Shown here: piece after piece, positions 26,551 through 35,676 of the stretch
Position numbering within the stretch: position 1 is the first letter of the stretch
Layout of the letters: every line of letters begins with the position of its first letter
NCBI RefSeq assembly: GCF_042920265.1
Contig: NZ_JBDQZI010000007.1
Coordinates: forward strand, 62,001 to 126,000
DNA: 64,000 bases
Direction: 5' to 3'
From: Lysinibacillus_B sp042920265
GTDB taxonomy: Bacteria; Bacillota; Bacilli; Bacillales_A; Planococcaceae
Made by a program: the position numbers and the translations under genes
The notes under the pieces: generated by a model
Databases searched by the model: none
Told to the model about the DNA's origin: nothing
Seen by the model: the letters and a program-made list of their open reading frames with translations, nothing else

Positions 26551-27486
26551 ATGAAGCGACTTTTCCATTCATTGTTACTTGTTTGGTTAACTTTATTTAC
26601 GTTTGTCATGCCGATTGAGGCGAAAAAGCTTATACCGATGGGACACACAATTAGTGTTCAATTACAAATGCCGCATTACTATGTAATAAATGACGTTCTT
26701 CTTAATAGCGGCGATTGGTTACGTAAAAGCGATCAGTTACTAAAAGTTGATGGGCAAGACATACAGGCATTAAAAGATCAAAAAATTTCATCGAATAAAA
26801 GCGTTAAGCTTGTGTTGCAACGAGGAGAAAAGCAACATACCGTTCAAGTAACGGGGAATGAATTTCAACAATTAGTAAGCTTTATGAAAAATCAAACAGA
26901 TGGAGTTGGTACTTTAACCTATATCGACCCTGAACGTTTAGAGTATGGTGCGCTAGGACATCAAATTTTTGATCATTCTATAGATGTTACCCCTAAAGTA
27001 TTAAAAGGATCACTCTATTTAGCAAACATTGCCCAAATAAAAAAAAGCCGCCCTGGAGAGCCTGGCTACAAAATCTCAAGTAACGAGCGGCATGAAGGAG
27101 AAGTTGGCAATGTATTATCAAATGAAGCGTACGGCATTTTTGGCAAATGGCAACAACCTCTACAACAAAGTCTGTATCCACCACTAGAAATTATACATGG
27201 AAATGAAATTAAAATAGGTCCGGCGAAAATGCTCACTTCTATTGAGGGCTCTAAAATTGAAAGTTTTTCTATCAATATCCACAAAGTGACAAATGAAACG
27301 TTTCAATTTACTGTAACGGATGAGCGACTTTTGCAAAAAACGGGTGGCATTATACAAGGCATGAGTGGTAGCCCAATTATACAAAATGATCAATTTATCG
27401 GTGCTGTAACGCATATGTTCGTGGAAGAACCACAAAAAGGTGCGGCAATCACCATTGTGGAAATGATAAAAAAATCCCCTAATTAA
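26551..27486 (+). CDS. spoIVB: SpoIVB peptidase (short form)
   Basis: 311 residues against about 426 in B. subtilis. It has an N-terminal membrane or signal helix (about 3-22), a PDZ-like domain (about 45-100, GDWLRKSDQLLKVDGQDI), and an S55 serine peptidase domain with GALGHQIFD (His137) and QGMSGSPII (catalytic Ser at 272 or 274). It signals from the forespore across the intermembrane space to start pro-sigma-K processing. AAAGGAGGTGG precedes the ATG. The shortening is mainly between the membrane helix and the protease domain. Located before spo0A as in B. subtilis. Confidence 0.9.
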   Translation: MKRLFHSLLLVWLTLFTFVMPIEAKKLIPMGHTISVQLQMPHYYVINDVLLNSGDWLRKSDQLLKVDGQDIQALKDQKISSNKSVKLVLQRGEKQHTVQVTGNEFQQLVSFMKNQTDGVGTLTYIDPERLEYGALGHQIFDHSIDVTPKVLKGSLYLANIAQIKKSRPGEPGYKISSNERHEGEVGNVLSNEAYGIFGKWQQPLQQSLYPPLEIIHGNEIKIGPAKMLTSIEGSKIESFSINIHKVTNETFQFTVTDERLLQKTGGIIQGMSGSPIIQNDQFIGAVTHMFVEEPQKGAAITIVEMIKKSPN

Positions 27487-27492
27487 TGTCGG

Positions 27493-27528
27493 AATGACTA
27501 CACTTTAAATAAAAGTGTAGTCATTTTT
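27493..27528 (+). terminator. Terminator after spoIVB
   Basis: AATGACTACACTTT pairs with AAAGTGTAGTCATT, 14 bp, loop AAATA, then T-rich. Confidence 0.85.
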
Positions 27529-27601
27529 ACTTTTTTTTAATAAAATATTTGTGACGAAAGTTTGACGAGTGAAAGATAAAACAATTTTTCTGTCGTTTTT
27601 A

Positions 27602-27668
27602 GAGGAATCTATAATACTACATAATCATTTTGCTCTATTTAGAAAGGTTTTTTGTAGAGGTTGTCGAA
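27602..27668 (+). promoter_or_regulatory. spo0A control region: sigma-H-like promoter and 0A box
   Basis: TTGTCGAA at 27661-27668 is a perfect Spo0A-binding box, about 60 bases before the start codon, and TGACGAA near 27552 is a second candidate. AGGAATC at 27603-27609 with an AT-rich TAAT-containing element 11-12 bases on resembles a sigma-H promoter. Autoregulation through sigma-H and Spo0A~P is known for B. subtilis spo0A. Confidence 0.45.
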
Positions 27669-27729
27669 TTAGAAAAAATGTGTCAAATTAACAATGTTTT
27701 TTATGGAAAAATCACTAGGGGGAAATATT

Positions 27730-28521
27730 ATGTCAAAAATTAAAATTGCCATTGCAGATGACAATCGAGATCTGATTAAAATGATGGAGGCCTATTTTGA
27801 TAATCACGAAGAGATTGAAGTGATTTTTACTGCATCAAACGGAAAAGTTTGCATTAAGATGTTAGAACAGTATCGGCCAGATGTGTTGCTCCTAGATATC
27901 ATTATGCCTCATTTAGATGGGATGGGTGTACTAGAGGCGATGTATAATGACGAAAAGCTAGCTAATATCCCTGTTATTATGCTCACTGCGTTTGGACAAG
28001 ATGATGTGATGAAGATGGCTGTAAATTACGGAGCTTCTTATTTTATGTTGAAGCCATTTGAATTTGAGCAATTGGTACAAAAAATTACCCATGTTGCAGG
28101 GGTGAAAGTAGAGTCGGAAAAACGAAAGAGCGTTTTACAACCAACACAAAATAAAAAGATGGATCAACGCCAGCTCGATACAACTATTACAGCCATTATT
28201 AAAGAAATAGGTGTGCCAGCACATATTAAGGGCTATGCTTATTTACGAGAAGCTATTCAAATGGTTTATTATGATATCGAGTTATTAGGTTCTGTAACCA
28301 AAATTTTATATCCAGAAATTGCGAAAAAGTTTGGAACAACTTCATCTAGGGTCGAACGTGCTATTCGCCATGCGATTGAGGTAGCATGGAACAGAGGAAG
28401 CTATGAAACCATTTCAGAAATGTTTGGTTATACAGTGCATCATATGAAATCAAAGCCTACGAATAGTGAATTTATCGCCATGATCGCAGATAAAATTCGC
28501 ATTGAAATGGTCGCGAGTTAA
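27730..28521 (+). CDS. spo0A: Sporulation master regulator Spo0A
   Basis: 263 residues. Receiver domain 1-120 with acidic pocket DD10-11, phospho-acceptor Asp56 in DVLLLDIIMPHLDG and conserved Thr/Lys (MLTAFGQ, MLKPFEF). C-terminal effector domain (about 145-263) with ITAIIKEIGVPAHIKGYAYLR and the recognition segment TTSSRVERAIRHAIEVAWNRG. The terminal phosphorelay regulator for sporulation. The ATG at 27730 follows AGGGGGAAA and gives the standard N-terminus; an upstream in-frame ATG lacks a site. Confidence 0.97.
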   Translation: MSKIKIAIADDNRDLIKMMEAYFDNHEEIEVIFTASNGKVCIKMLEQYRPDVLLLDIIMPHLDGMGVLEAMYNDEKLANIPVIMLTAFGQDDVMKMAVNYGASYFMLKPFEFEQLVQKITHVAGVKVESEKRKSVLQPTQNKKMDQRQLDTTITAIIKEIGVPAHIKGYAYLREAIQMVYYDIELLGSVTKILYPEIAKKFGTTSSRVERAIRHAIEVAWNRGSYETISEMFGYTVHHMKSKPTNSEFIAMIADKIRIEMVAS

Positions 28522-28645
28522 GAAATCAAGTAGCTATGCTCTTCATAAGAGGGAGGCGCACTTTTACAACATCACCCAGTTTTAATGATGCTCAATAAAG
28601 GTAATAAATGTTAAATCTTGTCATAATATCGTAGGAGGGATCCAA

Positions 28646-28888
28646 TTGATTACAGACGGCTTACTACGTGCATTTGATTTAGCAGCACTTCATAAAATAG
28701 ACGTTCGAACACTCAAAAATATTCAACGGATAGTAGAAAATGAAGTAAACTGTAATGGCATGGTAGCAGATGATATTACAATTCAAATTGTGATGTATTT
28801 GAAATATTGCAAAGAAGCGGTAACAAATACTATGACTGTACAAGATTTAAAACGAGAAATTACCATTATTGAGAAAAAGTGCATTTAA
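28646..28888 (+). CDS. Small protein of unknown function downstream of spo0A
   Basis: 80 residues from a TTG start that follows TAGGAGGG at good spacing, which supports real translation. Soluble, probably helical (TVQDLKREITIIEKK at the end). Three cysteines (at CNG, YCK and KKC) are notable in so short a protein. No family recognised. It stands alone between spo0A and the FapA-type gene; a short hairpin follows. Confidence 0.6.
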   Translation: MITDGLLRAFDLAALHKIDVRTLKNIQRIVENEVNCNGMVADDITIQIVMYLKYCKEAVTNTMTVQDLKREITIIEKKCI

Positions 28889-28969
28889 AAAGTAATGTTT
28901 AAAATGTTTTCTTTTAGGTGAAAAGTTGTTAGTGATTTGTACTTTTTTTAAATTATCCTTTGCCTCTAG

Positions 28970-28997
28970 GCACTCTAAGTTAAGAGTGCTTATTTTT
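28970..28997 (+). terminator. Terminator after the small gene downstream of spo0A
   Basis: GCACTCT pairs with AGAGTGC, loop AAGTTA, followed by TTATTTTTAT. Confidence 0.6.
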
Positions 28998-29180
28998 ATG
29001 CCTTTTTTAATAAATTATTGATTTTTTCTGAAATATTAAACTACAGTAAATAGTTATAAAGGGGTGGTTGGAAAGGTGTTTATGTGAGGTAAAAGAAGCT
29101 TGTTGAATAATTTGCTATTTCTTGCTAAACAAAACTTTTAAGATTGTATATACTAGTTTACAAGGGAAAGGAGGATTTAC

Positions 29181-30752
29181 GTGATCGTCTTTATAAATGA
29201 TTTTTTTGAAATTACCGAACAGAACGGGAAGGTATATTTAAAGACTATGAAGTCGGGATTCCCTTTAAAAGATTTTGACGCTATTTTACGTAGTTTTCCT
29301 CGTATTAAGTTAACGAATTTTGCTGTATTAAAAAATGTTTTATCAAAAGAAAATGCAACACCTGTCGAGGTTGGTCAATGGTTACCAAACCTTGAAATTG
29401 AAGTATCTCGCGATAAAATGTATGCTTCCTTATTCATACATGAAACACCCGATTTTATTCGCAGGAATCAACAACAATTACATGCACAAATTAATCAATT
29501 ATTAGAAGAAAAGCGTATTGTTCATGGTATTTTGCCTATACATATGGAAAATATTATGCCAGGAAAGGCGATATTGATTGCACAAGGAACACCGCCTGTG
29601 AAAGGTGAAGATGCCAAAATTACTTATTTAGAAATACCTGAACGCAAGCCTGTCATACGAGAAGATGGAAAAGCAGATTACTATGATATGAATTTTATTT
29701 TTGAAATTCAAGAAGGCTCTTGGTTAGGAGAAAAAATCCCACCGCAGTCAGGGCAGGAAGGGAAAAATGTATATGGAGAGCTGCTACCTGCCGTATCAGG
29801 ACGAGATGCACCGCTAAAATATGACCACAAATCTGCATATGAATGTGACGAGGATGGGAAAGTAGTTCTCCGTTCGCGTATATCTGGCGTATTAGAGCAT
29901 CTACAAGGTCAAATTTCTGTCAATCATCACTTGCCGATTAACGGGGATGTAGGGATTGAAACAGGGAATTTACAGTTTGATGGTTCGATTACGATTCGTG
30001 GGACCATTCAAAATAGTTTTTCTGTTACTGCAAAAGGGGATATTTCCATTGAAGGACCAGAAGGTGTATCAGGTGCGAAGTTAATTAAATCCATTGATGG
30101 TGACATTTTTATTCGCGGTGGTATTTTTGGTTTAGGTGAAACTCGGATAGAAGCAGGGGGCAGTATTTTCGTTAAGCATGTGAATGAAGCAAACTTAATA
30201 GCAGGCAACGAGATTCATATAGGTTTTTATGCGATTGGTTCGTACTTAAGAGCACATTCTATTTTAGTAGATGAGCGTAAAGGTAAAATAATTGGTGGTA
30301 CAGCCATTGCCAATAGCCAAATTGTTACAGCGATTTCTGGTAATCGTTTAGAGCGTCGTACGGAATTGATTATCCATAGCATTAATAAACAAGAAGCCTA
30401 TGCCATTATTCAAGAAAAGGCAGCATATTTAAAGACCTTACAGGAAGAAGTTTTATCCCTTGAAGAACAAGTAGGTCGTCTAAGTGCTATTGCAAACCGA
30501 CTAAATACGCAACAAATCGCCGCTTTTGAACAAGCAAAATTGAAGTTAAAACAGTATAATGAAGAAGCATTAGAAATTGACCATGAAATTAAAAAAATGA
30601 TGAATGACTTACGTAACGTAGGAAAAGAAGAAATTTATGTAACAAAAGAAGCTAATGCGGGAACTTATATCCAAATTGGTAAAAAGTCATCTATTCTTTC
30701 AAAAATGACAAAGGGAAAATTTGCTTTAGAGTTTGGAGAGTTGAACGTTTAA
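29181..30752 (+). CDS. FapA family protein (DUF342)
   Basis: 523 residues. N-terminal part is unassigned; the centre and second half carry the DUF342/FapA pattern: GEKIPPQSGQEGKNVYGE, then repeating glycine-rich beta-helix-like turns (VNHHLPINGDVGIETGN, GSITIRGTIQN, GDIFIRGGIFG). The C-terminal 100 residues form a coiled coil (EEVLSLEEQVGRLSAIANRL). FapA of Vibrio inhibits the glucose PTS and binds lipids or flagellar factors; in Firmicutes the role is unclear. GTG start after AAAGGAGG. Coupled to the GDPD gene by a one-base overlap. Confidence 0.8.
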   Translation: MIVFINDFFEITEQNGKVYLKTMKSGFPLKDFDAILRSFPRIKLTNFAVLKNVLSKENATPVEVGQWLPNLEIEVSRDKMYASLFIHETPDFIRRNQQQLHAQINQLLEEKRIVHGILPIHMENIMPGKAILIAQGTPPVKGEDAKITYLEIPERKPVIREDGKADYYDMNFIFEIQEGSWLGEKIPPQSGQEGKNVYGELLPAVSGRDAPLKYDHKSAYECDEDGKVVLRSRISGVLEHLQGQISVNHHLPINGDVGIETGNLQFDGSITIRGTIQNSFSVTAKGDISIEGPEGVSGAKLIKSIDGDIFIRGGIFGLGETRIEAGGSIFVKHVNEANLIAGNEIHIGFYAIGSYLRAHSILVDERKGKIIGGTAIANSQIVTAISGNRLERRTELIIHSINKQEAYAIIQEKAAYLKTLQEEVLSLEEQVGRLSAIANRLNTQQIAAFEQAKLKLKQYNEEALEIDHEIKKMMNDLRNVGKEEIYVTKEANAGTYIQIGKKSSILSKMTKGKFALEFGELNV

Positions 30753-31468
30753 TGACAAAATATATCCCTGTTTATGCGCATCGGGGGGCGTCTGGGTACG
30801 CTCTTGAAAATACGTTTGAAGCGTTTGACAAGGCACGTATATTAAAAGCAGATGGTATTGAATTGGATATTCAACGTTCGAAGGATGATGGATTATTTGT
30901 CTTTCATGATTTACATTTAAAGAGGCTGACGGGTGTTAGTCAGTTTATAAACGAGTGTACAGCTGAAGAAGTAAGTAAGCTCAAATTAGGGCGACGTTTT
31001 ATTCGTCTGTTTGCTAGACAGAGAATTCCGACTTTAGAAAAAGTGTTCCATTGGGCTAATGGGCATCATATGCCGTTAAATATTGAACTAAAAGAATCTT
31101 TAATTGAGAATATCATGCCGTTCATTCGTCTGTTAAAAACAGTTGATTTGCCTAAAGGAAGCCACGTATCTTCCTTTCATGACGAACTGTTGCGTGCGGT
31201 CAAGGTACATTGCCCTCATATAGAGACGGCCATCATCGTGACGAAGAAGTTTGAGTGGGACCGATTGCATGAGATGCATTATATTAATGCTGTGCACGCA
31301 CACAAAAAATATTATCAACCGCGCTTTTTAGACATCTGTCAAAAGGCAAATAAGCCGATGCGTTTTTATAGTATTCGCGGAAATGAACATTTTTTAGCAT
31401 TGCCTCATCCGATTGTCGAAGGGTGGATTACAGACTATCCTGATCGGGTAGTAAAGCGCCAGGCTTAG
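30752..31468 (+). CDS. Glycerophosphodiester phosphodiesterase (YqiK-like)
   Basis: 238 residues, TIM-barrel GDPD domain. Active-site features: YAHRGASGYALENT with the catalytic His-Arg, GIELDIQRSKDD with Glu/Asp metal ligands, VFHDLHLKRLTG with the second His, and NIELKES. It hydrolyses glycerophosphodiesters to glycerol 3-phosphate and an alcohol. No signal peptide, so cytoplasmic. B. subtilis yqiK occupies the same position downstream of spo0A. Confidence 0.92.
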   Translation: MTKYIPVYAHRGASGYALENTFEAFDKARILKADGIELDIQRSKDDGLFVFHDLHLKRLTGVSQFINECTAEEVSKLKLGRRFIRLFARQRIPTLEKVFHWANGHHMPLNIELKESLIENIMPFIRLLKTVDLPKGSHVSSFHDELLRAVKVHCPHIETAIIVTKKFEWDRLHEMHYINAVHAHKKYYQPRFLDICQKANKPMRFYSIRGNEHFLALPHPIVEGWITDYPDRVVKRQA

Positions 31469-31507
31469 CGGAGAGTACAGTATAAATTTTATGAATAGGT
31501 GCATAAG

Positions 31508-31547
31508 AAAAAGACACATCCCGATCAAGGTCGAGATGTGTCTTTTT
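31508..31547. terminator. Bidirectional terminator between the GDPD gene and yqzF
   Basis: AAAAAGACACATC pairs with GATGTGTCTTTTT, 13 bp, loop of 14, A-rich and T-rich flanks. Confidence 0.85.
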
Positions 31548-31797
31548 AATCTTGAGATGTAGGTTTACGTTGCCATCGTGGTGCTACTTTCCCTTTTTTA
31601 CGATCACGGTGAAGTAGGAAGCCCGCAAAGAAACCGAAGCCGGCTAAGAAGAAAATAATCCCGACAACGAATTGTAACCAAAGCCAAGGAAATGGGGAAA
31701 TTAAATTACTGAATAACGTATCACGCATAAATTTAATTCCAGCAGCAGCCATTAAGCCGGGAATTAATAGAACGATAAACGCTGCCATACGAGCCAT
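31546..31797 (-). CDS. yqzF: DUF2627 membrane protein YqzF
   Basis: 83 residues with two membrane helices (about 4-24 and 38-60) and a basic tail (HRDRKKGKVAPRWQRK). The N-terminus MARMAAFIVLLIPG is typical of DUF2627. GAGGG lies upstream of the ATG on the minus strand. B. subtilis yqzF sits at the same place before the bkd cluster. Function unknown. Confidence 0.85.
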   Translation of the reverse strand: MARMAAFIVLLIPGLMAAAGIKFMRDTLFSNLISPFPWLWLQFVVGIIFFLAGFGFFAGFLLHRDRKKGKVAPRWQRKPTSQD

Positions 31798-32084
31798 ACA
31801 AAAACCCTCCTAATCATAATTTCATTGTACAATGGTCATAGTGAAAGTCAAGAATCGACCACTTTCTCTTTCTACTAAAATGACATCTAATAAGTTTTGA
31901 AAAATTAGAATATTCTTAATAAAAGACTTTTGTGTATTTTTATTTGCGTTCATTCCCAATAGAAAGTATTGTAAATTTATAAGGCAAATTATTATTGCTT
32001 TATAAGTATGTCCTCTACATAAAGTAGAAAAAATAATTTAATTCGAGTAAGTTTTGAAGATTTTATTAAGGAGGGTATAAGTAT

Positions 32085-33179
32085 ATGGAGATTTTTAAGT
32101 ACATGGAAAAATACGATTATGAGCAGCTTGTGATTTGTCAAGATCAAGAATCGGGCTTAAAAGCAATTATCGCCATTCATGATACAACGTTAGGTCCGGC
32201 ACTAGGTGGCTGTCGTATGTGGACATATGCGTCTGAAGAAGAAGCGATTGAAGATGCATTACGTCTTGCACGGGGCATGACATATAAAAATGCCGCAGCC
32301 GGGTTAAATCTTGGTGGTGGGAAAACGGTCATTATCGGTGATCCATTTAAAGATAAAAATGAAGAAATGTTTCGTGCATTAGGGCGATTTATTCAAGGGT
32401 TGAATGGTCGCTATATCACAGCGGAAGATGTAGGGACAACGGTTTCTGATATGGATATCATTCATGAAGAAACAAATTATGTAACAGGGATTTCACCAGC
32501 ATTCGGTTCATCTGGAAACCCATCCCCTGTAACGGCATATGGTGTGTACTTAGGGATGAAAGCAGCTGCACTAGAAGCGTTTGGTAGTGAAAGTTTAAGC
32601 GGGAGAAAAATTGCTGTACAAGGTTTAGGAAATGTTGCGTATACATTGTGTGAGTATTTATATAATGACGGTGCCGAACTCATTGTAACCGATATTAATG
32701 AAAAAGCGATTGATCGCGTAGTAGAGAAGTTTGGTGCTATACGAGTAGCGCCACATGAAATTTATGAACAGGATGTCGATATTTTTGCGCCTTGTGCATT
32801 AGGTGGAATTATTAATGATGAAACGATTTCGCAACTGAAAGTGAAAATCATCGCTGGCTCTGCGAATAATCAATTAAAAGAATCACGCCATGGCGATATT
32901 TTACATGAGCAAGGTATTCTCTATGCACCTGATTATGTAATTAATGCTGGCGGGGTGATTAACGTAGCGGATGAGCTTTACGGTTATAACCGTGACCGTG
33001 CAATGAAACGTGTAGAAACGATTTATGACAGCTTAATAAAGATCTTTGCTATTTCAAAAGAAGAAAATATTCCAACATATATTGCAGCAAACCGTTTAGC
33101 TGAACAACGCATTGTCAGAGTTGCAAAGTCACGTAGTCAGTTTTTACGAAATGAGAAAAGCATTCTAGGTGATAGATAG
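32085..33179 (+). CDS. bcd: Leucine dehydrogenase
   Basis: 364 residues. NAD-dependent oxidative deamination of leucine, valine and isoleucine to 2-oxo acids. Dehydrogenase N-terminal domain with GPALGGCRMW and the catalytic lysines in RLARGMTYKNAAAGLNLGGGK; Rossmann domain with AVQGLGNVAYTLCEYL and VTDIN. Product feeds the BKD complex encoded next. AAGGAGGG precedes the ATG. In B. subtilis ptb and buk flank bcd; neither is present here. Confidence 0.95.
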   Translation: MEIFKYMEKYDYEQLVICQDQESGLKAIIAIHDTTLGPALGGCRMWTYASEEEAIEDALRLARGMTYKNAAAGLNLGGGKTVIIGDPFKDKNEEMFRALGRFIQGLNGRYITAEDVGTTVSDMDIIHEETNYVTGISPAFGSSGNPSPVTAYGVYLGMKAAALEAFGSESLSGRKIAVQGLGNVAYTLCEYLYNDGAELIVTDINEKAIDRVVEKFGAIRVAPHEIYEQDVDIFAPCALGGIINDETISQLKVKIIAGSANNQLKESRHGDILHEQGILYAPDYVINAGGVINVADELYGYNRDRAMKRVETIYDSLIKIFAISKEENIPTYIAANRLAEQRIVRVAKSRSQFLRNEKSILGDR

Positions 33180-33187
33180 TTCATAGT

Positions 33188-33212
33188 GGGAGTGAAGTAT
33201 ACTTCACTTCCC
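33188..33212. promoter_or_regulatory. Palindrome between bcd and lpdV
   Basis: AGTGAAGTATACTTCACT is a perfect 18-base palindrome within the 53-base spacer, 15 bases before the lpdV ribosome-binding site. No T run follows, so it is more likely an operator or mRNA-processing stem than a terminator. Confidence 0.35.
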
Positions 33213-33232
33213 CTGTCTTAAGGGGGATGTAT

Positions 33233-34648
33233 ATGGCAAAAGAATATGATGTGGTCATTTTAGGTGGCGGGACAGGTGGATATGTGGCAGCCATTCGTGC
33301 TTCGCAGTTAGGGTTAAAAGCAGCAATTGTGGAACGTGATAAGCTTGGTGGTACGTGCCTTCACAAAGGATGTATTCCAAGTAAAGCGCTATTAAGAAGC
33401 GCAGAAATTTATAGCCAATCGAAAAAAGCGCATAGTTACGGGGTTGATGTGGCAGGAGTTACATTAAACTTTGAAAAGGTACAACATCGAAAACAACAAA
33501 TCGTTGAGCAACTTTATAATGGTGTTCAGCATTTAATACAGAAGGGGAAAATAGACGTTTATCACGGAACAGGGCGTATTTTAGGACCATCCATTTTTTC
33601 ACCATTGCCAGGGACGATTAGTGTGGAAATGCAGGACGGTACAGACAATGAAATGCTTATACCGAAAAACGTCATCGTTGCAACGGGATCACGCCCGCGC
33701 ATGTTGGATGGGGTAGATGTTGACGGACAAACGATTATCACATCAGATGAGGCATTACAATTAAAGACGTTACCGAAATCAATCATCATTGTCGGTGGGG
33801 GTGTAATCGGCATTGAATGGGCATCGTTGCTTGCTGATTTTGACGTCGCAGTGACCATTGTAGAATATGGAGAGCGTATTTTACCTACGGAGGACGTAGA
33901 TATTTCCTCGGAAATGACAAAACTATTAAAAAGACGCAATATTCGTATTTTTACTAGTGCAATCATCGATACGAGCACAATCGAAGTTTCGACTAAAGAA
34001 GTTACATGTTCGCTAAAAACAGGAGAAGTATTGACAGCTGAAAAAATGTTGCTATCCATTGGTCGTACAGCAAATATTGAAAACATTGGCTTAGAAAATA
34101 CTGAAATCGAAATTGAAAACGCTTGCATAAAAGTCAATGCACATTTTCAAACGAAAGAGCATCATATTTATGCAATCGGAGATGTGATCGGTGGCATGCA
34201 ACTCGCACATGTTGCCTCATATGAAGGGATGCGAGCGGTAGAGCATATAGCTGGATTAAAAAATGAAGCACTACATTATTCCAATATAGCTCGCTGTGTG
34301 TATGGGCACCCAGAGATTGCGAGTGTTGGCTTAACAGAAATGCAGGCACAGGAGCAAGGGTTTGAAACGAAAGTGGCTACATTCCCATTTAAAGCAATTG
34401 GAAAGGCGCTTGTCTATGGAGAAGCGGAAGGGTTTGCCAAGGTAATTGCGGATCGTCACACAAATGATTTGTTAGGTGTTCATCTCATTGGTCCTCACGC
34501 GACAGATTTAATTTCAGAAGCGGCACTGAGCTTATTTTTAAATGCAACACCTTGGGAGATGGGCGCGACTATTCACCCGCATCCATCACTGAGTGAAGTG
34601 TTAGGTGAAGCAGCACTTGCTATTGAAGGGAAGGCTATCCATTTTTAA
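33233..34648 (+). CDS. lpdV: Dihydrolipoyl dehydrogenase (E3) of the BKD complex
   Basis: 471 residues. FAD-binding GGGTGGYVAAIRA, redox disulfide Cys42/Cys47 in GGTCLHKGCIPSK, NAD-binding IIVGGGVIGIEWASL, FAD-contact HIYAIGDVIGG and C-terminal His-Glu pair in IHPHPSLSE. It reoxidises dihydrolipoamide on BkdB. ATG at 33233 follows AGGGGGATG. First of four consecutive BKD genes. Confidence 0.95.
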   Translation: MAKEYDVVILGGGTGGYVAAIRASQLGLKAAIVERDKLGGTCLHKGCIPSKALLRSAEIYSQSKKAHSYGVDVAGVTLNFEKVQHRKQQIVEQLYNGVQHLIQKGKIDVYHGTGRILGPSIFSPLPGTISVEMQDGTDNEMLIPKNVIVATGSRPRMLDGVDVDGQTIITSDEALQLKTLPKSIIIVGGGVIGIEWASLLADFDVAVTIVEYGERILPTEDVDISSEMTKLLKRRNIRIFTSAIIDTSTIEVSTKEVTCSLKTGEVLTAEKMLLSIGRTANIENIGLENTEIEIENACIKVNAHFQTKEHHIYAIGDVIGGMQLAHVASYEGMRAVEHIAGLKNEALHYSNIARCVYGHPEIASVGLTEMQAQEQGFETKVATFPFKAIGKALVYGEAEGFAKVIADRHTNDLLGVHLIGPHATDLISEAALSLFLNATPWEMGATIHPHPSLSEVLGEAALAIEGKAIHF

Positions 34649-34668
34649 CTACGAGAGGGGATGTTCGT

Positions 34669-35676
34669 ATGACAGAAATGTTACATCATAGTAGTTTAGG
34701 TTTGACAAATGAGGATGTATGTAAAATGTACGAAACAATGCTATTAGCAAGGCGATTAGACGAGCGGATGTGGCTATTGAACCGTGCAGGAAAAATTCCG
34801 TTTGTTATTTCATGTCAAGGTCAAGAGGCAGCGCAGGTAGGGGCAGCATTTGCACTTGATTATACAAAAGACTATATTGCGCCGTATTATCGCGATATGG
34901 GCGTTGTGCTTCACTTTGGAATGACAGCACGGGATTTAATGCTGTCGGCTTTTGCAAAAGCTGAAGACCCAAACTCTGGGGGGCGTCAAATGCCTGGGCA
35001 CTTTGGTCAAAAGAAAAATCGTATTTTAACAGGTTCTTCACCTGTTACGACACAAGTACCACATGCTGTAGGGGTAGCACTTGCAGGGAAAATGCAGCGT
35101 GAAGATTTTATCACATTTGTCACACTGGGAGAAGGCTCGTCCAATCAAGGCGATTTCCACGAAGGTGCAAACTTTGCAGGTGTTCATAAATTACCTGTCA
35201 TTATTATGGTTGAAAATAACCAATACGCTATTTCGGTACCTGTTGAACGGCAATTAGCATGTAAGAAAGTATCCGATCGTGCGATTGGTTATGGGATGCC
35301 TGGGGTTACAGTAGATGGGAAAAATCCGTTAGAAGTATATAAAGTAGTGAAAGAGGCGGCAGATAGAGCTAGAAAAGGCGAAGGGCCGAGCTTAATCGAA
35401 ACCGTAACATTTCGCTTAACAGCCCACTCTTCTGATGACGATCATCGTCAATATCGTACGGCAGAGGATATTGAAGAAGGGCGTGCACAAGACCCGATTC
35501 TATTATTTGAAAAGTATTTAATGGAAACCGATGTAGCAACAGTTGAAAGCTTGCAGGAGATAAATGAAAGAATACTAGAAATCGTGAATGATGCGACAGA
35601 TTATGCAGAAGCTGCACCGTATGCAACACCAGAACATGCACTCAGATTTGTGTATGCAGAAGGGAGTGACGTCTAA
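34669..35676 (+). CDS. bkdAA: Branched-chain 2-oxoacid dehydrogenase E1 alpha
   Basis: 335 residues. Thiamine diphosphate-dependent decarboxylation of branched-chain 2-oxo acids with BkdAB. TPP motif GEGSSNQGDFHEGANFAGV followed by VENNQYAIS; substrate-site region YYRDMGVVLHFGM; conserved phosphorylation-loop-like TFRLTAHSSDDD. Overlaps bkdAB by one base. Confidence 0.95.
   Translation: MTEMLHHSSLGLTNEDVCKMYETMLLARRLDERMWLLNRAGKIPFVISCQGQEAAQVGAAFALDYTKDYIAPYYRDMGVVLHFGMTARDLMLSAFAKAEDPNSGGRQMPGHFGQKKNRILTGSSPVTTQVPHAVGVALAGKMQREDFITFVTLGEGSSNQGDFHEGANFAGVHKLPVIIMVENNQYAISVPVERQLACKKVSDRAIGYGMPGVTVDGKNPLEVYKVVKEAADRARKGEGPSLIETVTFRLTAHSSDDDHRQYRTAEDIEEGRAQDPILLFEKYLMETDVATVESLQEINERILEIVNDATDYAEAAPYATPEHALRFVYAEGSDV

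Noticed and set aside
31892..31906. AAGTTTTGAAAAATT upstream of bcd as a CodY box
   Set aside because: Four mismatches to the 15-base consensus; too weak in AT-rich sequence.
31986..32007. GGCAAATTATTATTGC upstream of bcd as a sigma-54 promoter
   Set aside because: The GG and GC elements are 12 bases apart instead of 10, so it does not fit the -24/-12 pattern.
33562..34137. 191-codon minus-strand frame opposite lpdV
   Set aside because: Antisense shadow; the plus strand carries all E3 motifs across the same bases.
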